NCBI RefSeq assembly: GCF_037975245.1
Contig: NC_092568.1
Location: 10,253,501-10,317,500 of the forward strand
Length of the DNA stretch: 64,000 nucleotides
Source: Apostichopus japonicus
Taxonomy: Eukaryota > Echinodermata > Holothuroidea > Aspidochirotida > Stichopodidae
Reading direction: 5' to 3'
The translations under genes were made by a program, and so were the position numbers. Shown here one piece after another: positions 52,184-63,352 of the stretch. Within the stretch, counting starts at the first letter, position 1. Every line of letters starts with the position of its first letter. Under the pieces are notes generated by a model. That model was not told where the DNA came from and did no database searches. It saw only the letters and a list, made by a program, of their open reading frames with translations.

Positions 52184-52543
52184 AGGGTGTGAAGACTCAC
52201 GCCAAAAGAAACATCTAATGTCGGTAATCTGACCTAGTTTCGAATGAGGTGTAAAAGAAGTGTTAGACACCACCATCGATCCCAGAAAATACACACACAG
52301 CTTGCTACTGTAGGTAATTAGACACTAGTGTACAGTCAGTACATACAGCTGCGGTCAATACCCACAGCACAGTGTATAAACGATACAGCGATGGACATCT
52401 CAGGTCTAGATAAAGATAACAAGGTATCAGGTTTGATTACTGTCTGCATTTTGTAGCGACACAAACAAAATGTCACTTGCAAGCAACAGAATGTTAACTT
52501 TTTCAGATGGCAGCATGCGGTTTGTGGCGAGTCTTCAATGCCT
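52184..52543 (-). mobile_element. TTAA MITE copy 2
   Basis: Reverse-oriented 360-bp copy: starts AGGGTGTGAAGACTCACGCC and ends GAGTCTTCAATGCCT. Flanked by TTAA on the left (52180-52183) and by a mutated TCAA on the right. The inner sequence (GATCGATGGTGGTGTCTAAC and ACCTCATTCGAAACTAGGTC, on the reverse strand) matches copies 1 and 3. Confidence 0.87.
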
Positions 52544-52639
52544 TCAACAGGGATTTCAGCCAAGTTTTGCTGTCATGTGTTAATGTATTGAGTCGTGTTG
52601 CCAAGGTTGTTAGTATCTGACCGTGCTCACTGTTTGTTC

Positions 52640-52860
52640 AGGCTAACATGTGGGAGTTTGTACATGCTAACATATATGTACAGGCTAACATATGGGAGTT
52701 TGCACATGCTAACATATAGGATTTAGTACAGGGTAACATGTGGGAGTTTGTACATGCTAACATATAGGATTTAGTACAGGGTAACATATGGGAGTTTGTA
52801 CAGCTTACGTCTTGGAGCTAACATTTTGGATTAGTACAGTTTAATATCTGGAAGAGTACA
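52640..52860. repeat. Short tandem repeat of GCTAACAT(A/G)TGGGAGTTTG units
   Basis: Three to four units of about 52 bp with GGCTAACATGTGGGAGTTTG, TACATGCTAACATATAGGAT and TTAGTACAGG, decaying at both ends. Confidence 0.85.
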
Positions 52861-55800
52861 GCTAAACATGTGTGAGGCTCAGAGGTTGTATTTTGGCGAT
52901 CACTAGGCATGTCAGTCCAGACTTGAGAGTCCAGATATAAGGGTCATTGATTTTACATTTCAGGACGGAGAAGTGTAACTCCTTAGAGATCTGAGACTGA
53001 TCAAAGATTTGAAGTTCCTGATCATCGGAGAGCAATTTGTTAAATTCCGTAGTGATAATAAAGTAAACTATAGTAGACTGCAAGCGCAGAACTTCCTATC
53101 TTGGTCGTCATTTCCTCCCCGAGTGCGATCAATTCATCTTTACCTCATCCCCTGACATCCTGGTAGAAGAAAAAACCAACACTGGTGACTTTACAATACT
53201 GTATATACTACAGTGACACCAAATCTAATTAAATATGTGCCGACTGGACACAAAAGTTTAAAAAAATGATAAAACAAAACTTTCCAGCCAACAAATTCTT
53301 AAACGTTTTGAAAATTCTCTCTTCTCTTTGTATGTTATTCAATATTAGATGTAAATATTTATATTTACAAAATTTCATGTTGGCATGACCCTTCACTGAT
53401 TTTGGGGATCATCAAGCAGTGCTTATCCTTAATTTTGCTTCAAAATAATAATCCTTTTCTGACAAAATTGGCTTGGTCAATATGAGCATCTTTCTGTTTG
53501 GATACAGCCATGTTTTATGTGACTGCATATAACTACTAAATAAAATCATGAATGTTCTTTTAAGCTTCTCTGTGTCAATCATGCGTACCAAGTGTTAAAA
53601 TCCTTAACTGTTTACAACAGTTGCTGGTGGGCGATCTTCGTAATCAAGTAACCAACGCCGTTTTCAGTAACCTATGCCGACGCTCCCAGTGGCTGTATGC
53701 CACGTTTTGGTGATCCTTTATACACAGAATTCTTGATATATGTATGGCATAAAGTAAGTTAGCCTGTTGGTAACTATGGTGTCGCTATAGTGATGCATGC
53801 TCTTAGTAACTATGGTGTTGCTATAGTGATGCATGCTCTTTGAATCAGCACTGTAATGATATCCCAGGGTAGCGTACATGTTTCATCTTTATGAACTTTA
53901 TGGTCATGCAGTAGTAATTAATTGAGTGCATGTTTCTATTTGGTATTAATAGAATGTAGGTCACTGGCTGGATCATATAGTCCTATATACCTCATTTACT
54001 TACAGTAATATGTCAATAAAGACTGAGGAAGATATCTCACCAGTGCATCTTTCTTTTCATAATTCCTTCATCAATTTAATTGCAATTACACCTTTTCCTC
54101 CGGGGGAGGGAAAAAGGCCTTAAAAGTCTTTTCTAAGATGTGGCTGTTCCTCTTTGCAATATCGGTTTGTATGGCTCAGGGCGTGCGTCGATACTGTAAC
54201 TCAGTTTGTCATTTTTGACCATTTTATGTCTCCATGGGAACAGATCATACACTTGAAAACACCGTGCCTTTAACAGGTTTGCCAGGCACCATCGGTTCTT
54301 CTCTTATGATGGGGGATGTTGGTCAAAGGAGCAATCAATACACAAACTCCACTCCCAGGGGCCGGAATCTCTCTCAAGTAGACTTTAACCGGTCAATTGG
54401 CATGTGTGGTCACGCCGAACAAATGTGCGAACAAGACAAAAATGTCGGACACATCCAGGGTAGCGTCAATTTGGTCGACCGTGCAGCTCTGCGTGGATGA
54501 GTTTTTTATTTATTTTTATTTAAGTCGTTGCGGATATGCAATTGCAAAAGGCTGTCTATTCTGTTTAAGTCTTGATTAGGCCAGAATCTATTTTCTTTCC
54601 TTCTTTTCATATTTGGTTTTAATTTTTTTGGGGGGGGGGTGGGGGCTCCCTTTTGTAACCCTCACTTTTGGAATTATCTTTGTTCTTATTGCGTCAATTT
54701 TATGAGGTCAGTGACACGCATAGCTGGCCCTCTTGTAAAAAATCCCTAGAAGGAAGTAAAATCCATCGATACAGACTGACACCTTTGGAAGTTTTCGTTT
54801 TTTGGGGGTTTCATGTTATAATGCAATGTGCACAAATCAACCCTGTCCTACATCGGTGACAAGAATCGTATAACGAAGGATGACACAGTTCACCGGGTAT
54901 CTTTCTTATGCGAGTCTTGTTCCGTTTCTTACTTCTTATTCCTCCCAGGTGGCCCTGACAGTTCTGTATATACTCTTCGGTTGTAGTAACACCGACCAGT
55001 TCCCCTCTTTTGTATAAAATGAGGTCAAGAAATTAACCTCATTTCTCTTCAATGCATTCATCATCATGGCAGGGAGATAAAGCTACTTTAAAGAAAAGCC
55101 ACAGGTCCTTGGGGAAAGAGCTCCCCACCTATGTCACGTAACTAGCTCTTACAAGTTCTTTTTCTTTAACAAATTTAGGTTGTCGTGAGGGGAACGTCTA
55201 GGGGATAACCATTCAAAACTGGAGTACATAGGTATCTTCATATAAGATGTGTTACAGAACTCTTTTTTCTTTTTTTTTCATTTTTCCTTTCCTTTTTTGG
55301 GCTACCGAAGGGAGAGAGCGACACTGTTCGATTTATCCTAGCTTGTTTGATGTACAGTTTTAAGAAACATGAGTTTTAACATACATAGACAAATATCTAT
55401 ATTTAATGATTTTTTCATGACTTAGTCACTTTCCAGCTCTTCAGGACGTGTCACGAATGTCATGCCTTCAAATAAACCATTTGATCAAACTATTCATGTT
55501 CTCAACAGAATGTCATTTGCTCTAGATATATTATTGGAATGAAAGTTAGTTCTTGCTTGCCATATAAAATGCTCTCTAACTCCCTGTTGCCTTGAACTGA
55601 TAGTGAAATGTCAGAAATTGAACAAAGGTGCTTGAAAGTTCTCCTAATTGAAAGCTTGAATACATCTACTCCTTTAATATCCTTGTAGTCCTGTCTTGTA
55701 TAACAGATGTATTCATTTGAATGGCTTTAGTATAATAATGATGCAGTGTGAATATATATGTCAATGGTATTAAAATGGCCAGCCAGTTAACTTGGTATAT

Positions 55801-56104
55801 TTATGTTTCTTTAATACCACTTTATTACTAATAAACCTGGATGATAGATCTGGATACTGGCTTGTCTGTGGATGCAATATCAAGCATTCATTTCTGTATA
55901 TACTGGGCATGCAATGACACTGACCAACTTGTAGTATCAGAAATTTTGATCCATATACAGTAGGCCTGAAGTTGCAGAAAGATGTAAAAAATCTATGCCA
56001 TCGAATCAAGTTTACATTCACTGTACTTCATAATAAATCATAATATCTGTAAAATGTGTCCGCAAAATTGGATCAAGTAAGGCAACAAACAACAACAGCA
56101 GTAA
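52861..56104. other. Intron sequence without recognised genes
   Basis: An 88-codon open frame at 54234-54500 has no recognisable domain. Otherwise AT-rich unique sequence, apart from the 41-bp duplication near 53763. Confidence 0.5.
53763..53842. repeat. 41-bp tandem duplication
   Basis: GTAACTATGGTGT(C/T)GCTATAG then TGATGCATGCTCTT occurs twice in direct succession. Confidence 0.85.
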
Positions 56105-56300
56105 TAGGCCACTGCTGATCCCCCGGGTCAACCCCTAGCTGCGTCTACATTACAAATTAAACACAGAGCACAAGTTCTGATCCTTGATCCTAGTCTATCC
56201 TGTGGTTCAAATCATGGGGTACGTTCTGCTTTAACATATTTTATAAATTTAACACCGCACTCACAGTCTTATGTAAACAGGGCTTTTACATGTGGGTATA
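56105..56300 (+). repeat. Dispersed repeat family E, copy 2
   Basis: Opposite orientation to 23970-24178. Shared parts include CTGCTGATC, GGTCAACCCC, GCGTCTACATTACAAATTAA and GTCTTATGTAAA. Confidence 0.65.
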
Positions 56301-56468
56301 ATCATGGAGTTGGAGAGACACTGTCATGGTATAATAGGAATCAACATACCACAAGGTAGATCATCAGAGTGTTGGATCAGGTGACAGGCGTTGAATTTGA
56401 CGGTATGAAATGACATGTAGTTCTTACCGTAATGAAATATTAATTGACAGAATATGACATGTTGTCGG

Positions 56469-56680
56469 CATATTGCCACTCCATGTGACCATGCCATCAT
56501 GTATATTAGTAATTGCCCCAGGTCATGTGTGTTCACATAAGAGCTCTAGCGTGGCCCACACAGTGTATAAACCCATATTGCCACTCCATGTGACCATGCC
56601 ATCATGTATATTAGTAATCGCCCCAGGTCATGTGTGTTGACGTAAGAGCCGTAGAGTGGCCCACACAGTGTATAAACCCA
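56469..56680. repeat. 105-bp tandem duplication
   Basis: CATATTGCCACTCCATGTGA starts at 56469 and 56574. Two copies, each ending in CACACAGTGTATAAACCCA, differ at only a few bases. Confidence 0.92.
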
Positions 56681-56954
56681 GGGTGATACCACCTCATCTT
56701 AAACGTCGTTCAAAATGGTCGCTTCTTTTTCACTAGTATTTATTTAGAAAAACAAACAAACAAATAACTTCTGTCGCAGATTAGATCAATTTTTTTGTAA
56801 AGGGAAAACTAGCGTATGCCTAGTAATCTCTTCTCGACGATGATGTTTAACATCTGCAAACATGTCGTACGATCGGCCTCATTATATTCACCAAAGGTAC
56901 ACAGTTCCAGCTAGCCACGTAATCTGATTCGTCTACTCGAGACAGAAGCAAGAG

Positions 56955-56990
56955 GAAAGAAAAGAAGAAGAAGAAGAAGAAGAAGAGGGA
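56955..56990. repeat. GAA microsatellite
   Basis: AAGAAGAAGAAGAAGAAG-type run within a purine-rich stretch. Confidence 0.85.
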
Positions 56991-57534
56991 AAAAAAGTGT
57001 TTCGTTCCTCTTTGCACAAAATATAAACAACCATACAGCTGTAAAAGCAAACTACAATGTCGGACAATCTTGCTAGTCCATTGTCTGTTGCCTGGTTTTG
57101 ACAACATGTCGGATGTATTTCAGAATTGTATATTAATCTGCGTAACATTTCCTTTGTCTGTCTGGTAGACGTAGTAAGGGACACCCCGCCGGGATCACGG
57201 CGGAGGGTATGACTCAAGTTGTATCGAGTGCCTCTTCGGTGGCAACTTTTTCTTTTTGGCCGTACTGGCAAACGTGGAATAGACCACCCCCTGACGGGAT
57301 TGCTCGTACTCGTCAAGATCGGTCGTCCGTAGTCGATGACAGCTCAAACTTACAAACTTTCAGCTGTCGTTTTATTAAGAGCGGATTAATCTACATGTAG
57401 AGGAACATGGTAGCATGCAAGAAACAAAAGGATAATCTTTCATTTGAGAGGCGTCCTTTTGACCTTCTTATGTCGCCTATTAGAAGGAGTTCCTCAGGTT
57501 GCTTTATTTCAGTTTGATCAGAGTATAAATGTAT

Positions 57535-57865
57535 CTTACATTGCATATATATAAAACCAAAGAATTAAATCTATCTAACATTTTATAAATGATAGAATTA
57601 ATGTATTTAACATTGTGTATATATGTAACCATAGAATTATTATATTTAACATTGTGTATATACCATAGAATTAATCTTATTAACATTGTGTATATATAAA
57701 CCATAGAATTAAGTCTATCTAACATTGTGTATATGTAAACAATAGAATTAATGTATCTAACATTGTGTATTTATAAACCATAGAATTAATATATTTAACA
57801 TTTTGTATATATATATAAACCATAGAATTAAATCTATTTAACATTCTGTATAAAAAACCGTTTTT
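57535..57865. repeat. About 40-bp AT-rich tandem repeat, about eight copies
   Basis: Units of ACATTGTGTATATATAAACC and ATAGAATTAATCTATCTA with length variation in the TA part. Confidence 0.88.
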
Positions 57866-58360
57866 AACATGATATCTACAAATGTAAATATTGGAATGTT
57901 TTGATGCCCTGTATGTTTTATACAATAAAGGTCATTCAAGGTTGAATTCTTTAAAATCCGGTGAACACTCCAGATCCAAAACAAACCTTGGGTGGACTTC
58001 ATGCTTGGTCCGTATGTATATCAATACGTCCATGAGTGTGAAAGAAATTGATTGTTTTATCGGAGGCCAAAGGACATTTGAGGAAAATTTTTAACATTTA
58101 GCTTTATTCTCACACCAACCGACTTGGAAACATCAACAATTTTCATATTCCACTTCATTGCGTAAAAAGACACATGTAGTCTTGTCAAAGTAGCGAGCTG
58201 ACTGGATTCAGATATTATCACCAAATGAGTTTGTGATAAGATCAAAAATTTATTATCAATGAAAGCAATACACCCTCCCTGAAATTTTCATCAAATAAAT
58301 GGAAAGATGCGGGCAATTCAATGAAAATCCAACAGCTGATGAACCCTGTGCAAGATTTAA

Positions 58361-58717
58361 AGGCATTGAAGACTCGCCCCAAACCGCGTGCCGCGCTCTG
58401 AAAAAGTTAATTTTTCGTTGCTTGCAAGTGAAGTTTTCTTCTTGTCGCTACAAAATGCAGAGAGTAATGAAATGTGATACCTTGTTATCTTTTATCTGGA
58501 CCTGAGATGTCCACCACTGCTATGTACACTGTGATGTGGGTATTGACCGCAGCTATATGTACTGACTGTAGACTAGTGACTAATTACCGATGGTAGCAAG
58601 CTGTGTGTGTATTTTCTGGGATCGATGGTGGTGTCTAACACTTCTGTTACACCTCATTTGAAACTAGGTCAGATTACCGGCATTACACGTTTCTTTGTGC
58701 GTGAGTCTTCACACCCT
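58361..58717 (+). mobile_element. TTAA MITE copy 3 (intact)
   Basis: 357 bp from AGGCATTGAAGACTCGCCCC to GAGTCTTCACACCCT, flanked on both sides by TTAA (58357-58360 and 58718-58721). The imperfect TIR extends over about 25 bp. TTAA target duplication is typical of piggyBac-mobilised MITEs (family knowledge); the terminal CCC expected of classical piggyBac is absent, so the source transposase is uncertain. No coding capacity. Confidence 0.87.
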
Positions 58718-58721
58718 TTAA

Positions 58722-60034
58722 AGTACAGTAATGTAATGAAAATGTTATTCCACAAACCATTGCAACTTAGCTGCATTTTAACTGTGCATCATTTGGACCA
58801 TTTCTACATACAGGAGTTCCTTGCTTGTTGAAAACAAAAGAAAGATAATTATTTCAACAGTGGAGTACTTAGACAATTATTCAATAATATTTGACTAAAT
58901 TGGAATGGGTTTGCTTTGTGTCTTTATTTAGTTGACTTCCTTGAAACAATCTTTCTTGTTAGTATTAATTGCCAGGGACTGACATGGAATATTCCCTATT
59001 GACTGATTCTATATAAAAGTACCTATGCCTTTTTTTTTTTTGACTCTTTGTTTTTTGGTTTCCTTTCCAAGGGACCTGTTTCTAATAAATATCTAATAAA
59101 TACCCTACTTTGTTCAAACTTTATGGACCTAAATCAAGTTCTATACTTTCATTTATCTTATTAAGTTGGATAATTTTTCTGAACTTAAGTTACGACTTTT
59201 AACCAAACTTATTATACTTTTTTTTTTGTAATATAATAATATGATCATTCTTCAAGCGATTCACCAGTATTAACAGTAGGAATTATAATGAAAGGAGTGA
59301 CTACATAGCAGCGTTGAATTGAAGAGTAGTGACTTAATCATGTAAGAGGTTCAATAGATATGCAAGCAACTTTAACTAATGTTACTTAATTTACTCCCGT
59401 CCTGAGAGGAGTTTGCCAAGCTTCTTTGACTTTGCACTCCTGAAGGTTTTGTTTTATCTGGTAATCATGGTGATAAATAATTTGTTATCAAAAAAGCAGC
59501 TGGTTAAGTTTTATTACAAGGAGAACCTTAAAAAAAAGTCCTCCAAATTTATAATGCCATCTGTTCTTTTAAGAATTGTCCATCTTTAAGATTTCTAATG
59601 CTCTTAATTAGTCTTCGTTAAAAGGACCTTGAAATTGTTGCCCTCCATTGTTATCCCTTTTATTTTGCGTCTTTTAGATTGGGTGCATACTTCTTCTAGA
59701 ATTACCATTGCCTTGCTTTTCCAGCATACTGAACAATTTCTATTCCTTCTTGATTTTGTTTCTTGTAAAATTGTAATCGACCTCAAATGTAAAACTGCTC
59801 TATCTTAAATTGTTATATTGCTTAATTCTCTCTTTTTTGTTGTTGCTATTTTGGCCATGGGGAGGGGAAAGGGGAGGGGGAGGTGGGAGGAGGGTCATTT
59901 TTGTTGTTAAATGTAACTAATACAAATAAAATTTAGCATTACATCATAGACTCATTTCAAAGTTGGTATTATAATATCTAAGCGAACAGTGTCAGTGAAA
60001 TCCTGACCATAAGTAGACATTTAGCAGGATCTCA
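58722..60034. other. End of giant intron, nothing recognised
   Basis: T-rich unique sequence with a G-rich tract at 59860-59895. Confidence 0.5.
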
Positions 60035-60315
60035 GTATGTCTTTTTGGTTCCGGCGAAAGGGAAAAATGACGTAGTCACTCCACCGACCTTGCACAATTG
60101 TGACCGGAAATGCGGATTGTCGGCAATGATGATAATGAGGATCGCAACGTCGGTAATTACTGTTACGGTCAGATTCGTCCAACACAGCAGCATACAGGAA
60201 CGCTGTACTCAAAGCCGAAGCCAAAGTGAATCAAACAGGTCACACATCCGGAGTCTATGCATGCTAAGTTCTTCAATACCGCCCTCATTACTCTTCGTGA
60301 AACATTTCCTACTGT
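60035..60315 (+). repeat. Dispersed repeat family D, copy 2
   Basis: Inverted relative to 49308-49610. It ends about 55 bp before the kinase exon at 60370, so it borders the branch-point and polypyrimidine region of that acceptor. Confidence 0.8.
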
Positions 60316-60369
60316 AGTTTTGGTTTAACAATGCTTGATACAGTCCTTTTTCTTTCCTTACATCAACAG

Positions 60370-60435
60370 GTGATATGCGGTCTTCCATTTGGGACCGAGA
60401 TTGACTTGTGGTCTGTTGGATGCATTCTGGCAGAG
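60370..60435 (+). CDS. Kinase exon: subdomain IX (D-x-W-S-x-G-C)
   Basis: A 66-bp exon of 22 codons, phase 0 at both ends, between an acatcaacag acceptor and a GTATGT donor. The peptide reads VICGLPFGTEIDLWSVGC and then ILAE. The invariant Asp of subdomain IX and the W-S-x-G-C helix F motif are intact. It follows the APE of the exon at 10761-10882 without a missing residue: kinases of this group read YRAPE-V/I-x-x-G-x-P-F/Y. This shows the two exons are spliced directly although they lie 49.5 kb apart. A dispersed repeat ends about 55 bp before the acceptor, and a truncated SINE starts about 11 bp after the donor. Confidence 0.9.
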
Positions 60436-62214
60436 GTATGTTATGAAATTTTCCCATCTGAAATGACATTCTAAACTGAATAGATTCCAAATTTGAGTTA
60501 AAATGTTGAATAGGAAGCCACCCGACGTGTAAGTTGTAATCCACAAGCCCCGTTTCTCCCACATTTGTCGTCGCTTAGGGGTCGTAAAATTAACTGCTGA
60601 TTATTAGTATTTTTTTGATTATTATTAATGTTATGTGGACATTATGATGACCGAGAGGTTTGATTGCTTATCCAAAACTTGCGGGAATATTTTCTGCATC
60701 TGTTCACGGTCAAAAACTACATCTAAACTACAAAGCGATATGATTTTTTATTTTTGCAAACTTGAGTGATATTTTGTGAATGCATCTGTTGTCATGACAG
60801 CAAATTCAGCTGAGAAATGTTTTGTTTCTCTCTCTACAACATCTAACACACTTTATATTCCCAGAGGAATGTAAGGTGTCTACAATAACGAAAAGTTACA
60901 GTTGCATGAAATTCTAAATATATAGAACCATTGACATTCAAGCAAACTTTGTAAAATGTATAAATCAAGGATAAATCAAGAAGAAGATTATAGTAAGAAA
61001 GTAAACTCTTTGGCCCATAGTGACATCATATACCACCCACTAAGGTCTAAAATAGGGACTGGGATAGGGAGTAAGGAACTAAGGATATTAATAATACAAT
61101 GCTATTCTAGTTTGGCACTGTGTCAAAAGAGTAGGTTGCTAAGGGGCTGATATTTGTACTTAGTATCTACATTAAGTAATTGAATTTTTGAAATTGTTAT
61201 GATGAAGATTCATTTAAATGCCAAATTCTGGCATCAGTGTAGGTAGAAACATGTCAGTATTTTTCCATGAAATTATGACAAGAAAAACATACAGGAACTA
61301 TAATATTCACCTGCTAGTGACACTATGACATCACACCAAAATTGGCAACCCCTGACGTGACTTTTGCACCACAGTATCTACGGAACGGAAAAAGGTTTTT
61401 CTTGACTCTTCTGGAGAGGTTACACTTTATCCCTAAATCTAAGTTGACATTTGTGATATATTTATACCAGCCTGGGCCATGGATGTCCAGTTTTCTATTC
61501 CTATAATAAGCATCCCTGATTAATGAATTTCCTATTTTGGCAGTTATTCTAACTGTGATTCAATCCTTTGTTTTTGAAGACTCTATCATGTGATTATACT
61601 TATTAGCCTGAGCTGGTGTGTCAAACCCACCAAGACCGTGATTCTCTTGACCCCCTACAGAGCTCTACATTTGTTGCAGTTTAGTGGTTTAACACAAAGT
61701 CTTCTGTGAATATTTTATTTCTGGTTGTGAACATTTGAAAATGGATCTGTTGTTGTTGTTCTGCAATCACTGTTACCTTAGGCTATAGTAGTTTTAATTG
61801 TTCAATCACATGTCAGCATTTAACCTCTTCCATGAATTGAATGGTCTATATAAATAGTTTGCTGCTACCAGCAATTTGTCCATGCCCACAACAGTTGCCA
61901 GATAAATTAAGCCATTGATTCATGCAAATGTGTTCTGGCTGAGTTAACAATTGTTGATATCACAATAGGTGTTGACGACATGTTTCTCAACTGTTCGTCA
62001 ATGGTATGATTAGCTCGAAAAGTTGCTGAGATACCGGCATAACTCTCAATTCAGAGAGTGTTTCTGATATGGCCTGTTAATATTTAAAGGGCCTCAATGC
62101 AAACTTGCTGACAATTGACAGCTGAGCACAAAGTGCCCTATTTGATGCTATTATTAATCATGTATTAAAATTTGCCCATCTTTTTCTTTTGCCTTTGGAT
62201 TCTCTATTTTCAAG
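60436..62214 (+). other. Kinase intron (1.8 kb)
   Basis: GTATGT to CAAG. The first 200 bases are a 5'-truncated copy of the tRNA-Ser SINE 3' domain. From about 60630 to 62214 I see only unique AT-rich intron sequence. Confidence 0.8.
60447..60615 (+). repeat. tRNA-Ser-type SINE, copy C (5'-truncated)
   Basis: Lacks the tRNA head. It begins at ATTTTCCCATCTGAAATGAC, shares the body with copies A and B (TTCCAAATTTGAGTTAAAAT, CCCACATTTGTCGTCGCTTA) and ends CTGCTGATTATTAG. It begins 11 bp past the exon donor, so retrotransposition or later deletion brought repeat sequence almost to the splice site. Confidence 0.82.
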
Positions 62215-62371
62215 CTATACATCGGACGGCCGTTATTCTTCGCTCGAACAAAAGGACACATCCTTGGAAAGATTTACCAGTTGCTGGGGCCTCTACCAGT
62301 TCAGATCTACCAGAGAGGAAAGTTCTTCCACAGTTTTGATCATCTCGGTGGCCCTGCTCAACCTTTCGTTG
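62215..62371 (+). CDS. Kinase exon: subdomain X and CMGC-type linker
   Basis: Continues the frame from ILAE with LYIGRPLFFARTKGHILGKI, so the join reads the familiar A-E-L-x-x-G-x-P-L-F. This is the end of helix F and helix G of a CMGC kinase. Then follow YQLLGPLP, comparable to the LLG-x-P of DYRKs, and GKFFHSFDHLGGPAQPFV. The acceptor is ttttcaag. Two donors are possible. The one chosen, G|GTACGA after base 62371, leaves phase 1 and joins in frame to the next exon. The later GTGAAC at 62379 leaves phase 2 and runs into a stop in the next exon. 157 bp, incoming phase 0, outgoing phase 1. The loop between helices G and H is longer than in minimal kinases, as in DYRK/HIPK. Confidence 0.87.
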
Positions 62372-63262
62372 GTACGAGGTGAACGGGGAGGGATTAAGGC
62401 CGTGACAGATTGATTGAAAGTCAAAGAAAAAACTAAAGCCAGAGATCTTATTACATGAGATCTTGTATCCCATGTTGAAAGAAAAGATTACTTCTTCACT
62501 AGATGTTGATAAAAATGTGACAATTATTTTTAAAGCTAGGCTTTAGAACAAGGGACTTCTCCTGAAAAGATGATGCTGTTGCCATGGCAATTTAAGTGTA
62601 GCAGTTAACATCTGATGAGGGAGAATCTGGGGGACCCTTGATTCTTTCAAGGAAGTCATGTTGTGAAGTCAATTTACATTGCCTCGAGAAACCATCATTA
62701 GGTAGGTGGTATGTATGCCATCGCCCAAAAGCTTGGAAGAACAAGGTGGTTATGGTTGTCACACAAGTATGATGGATAATATGACAGCCGTACCCGATCA
62801 CCTACTTAAAAATAAATAGAGATCTTAAAGATGATTAAAATTATTGCATATGAAAGTTTCTTAAATTAACTTTACAACAAGAATCGGAGTTTCTAATGCA
62901 AGAAATTTTCCGACTATATCCCTACTCCTATGTATTGAGGAAGCATCAGTCTTTTAGCAGGTATCTTCTCCAATGGAAAAAAGAAGTATCCAGTAGACAT
63001 TGAAATTAGTTTGAATGATTTTCTTTCACTAATTCCAGGCTTCAGGCTTATTTCAGTGCCTTGACGAAATTGGAGGTTTTTTTTTTCATCTTAAAGTCTG
63101 TGTTGGGTGTGTTGTGTTTTTTTTTTTAATGGAAAAATTCGACTGACCAAAGTATTTCATTTTCTATCATCAACTTCAAGTTTTCATTTTCGTTTCATGT
63201 TTTTGTGTAACTCTGATGTGACTCATTGCAAACGTGTTGGAATCTCTTTCATCCTTTTGCAG
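62372..63262 (+). other. Kinase intron (0.9 kb)
   Basis: GTACGA to TTGCAG. It contains no repeat or gene that I recognise, apart from poly-T runs near 63077 and 63119. Confidence 0.75.
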
Positions 63263-63352
63263 AAACTTTCAACAAACTAAGAGGTGTTCTATTAAACACT
63301 ACCTGTGCAGACTTTGTTTCCTTCATTCTGGGATTTCTGTCGTATGACGTAG
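63263..63352 (+). CDS. Kinase exon: C-lobe helix region leading into subdomain XI
   Basis: 90 bp between a ccttttgcag acceptor and a strong GTAAGT donor, entering in phase 1 and leaving in phase 1. Read in the frame set by the previous exon it gives E, then TFNKLRGVLLNTTCADFVSF and ILGFLSYDV. The pattern A-D-F-V-x-F-I-x-x-F-L-x-Y-D resembles the DFL-x-x-L-L-x-x-D-P segment before the conserved Arg of subdomain XI, so the Arg is expected in the next exon. Both other frames hit stops inside the exon. The rest of the C-lobe is not identified with certainty; a weak candidate exon lies at 63611-63678. The 3' end of the gene is probably outside the window. Confidence 0.85.

Larger units (their letters stand above)
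10883..60369 (+). other. Giant kinase intron of about 49.5 kb
   Basis: Starts with GTGAGC and ends with AACAG. The flanking exons encode neighbouring residues of one kinase fold (APE, then VICGLPFG), so no coding exon of this gene needs to lie within it. It holds SINEs, MITEs, a LINE tail, an hAT-like element, satellites and microsatellites, listed separately. I recognise no convincing second gene nested in it. Confidence 0.8.

Noticed and set aside
54234-54500. 88-codon open frame with a more protein-like composition
   Set aside because: No recognised domain, isolated within the intron, no good splice partners seen. Kept only as a note.
62189-62413. 74-codon open frame over the kinase exon
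   Set aside because: Wrong frame; the kinase motifs are read in another frame with matching splice phases.
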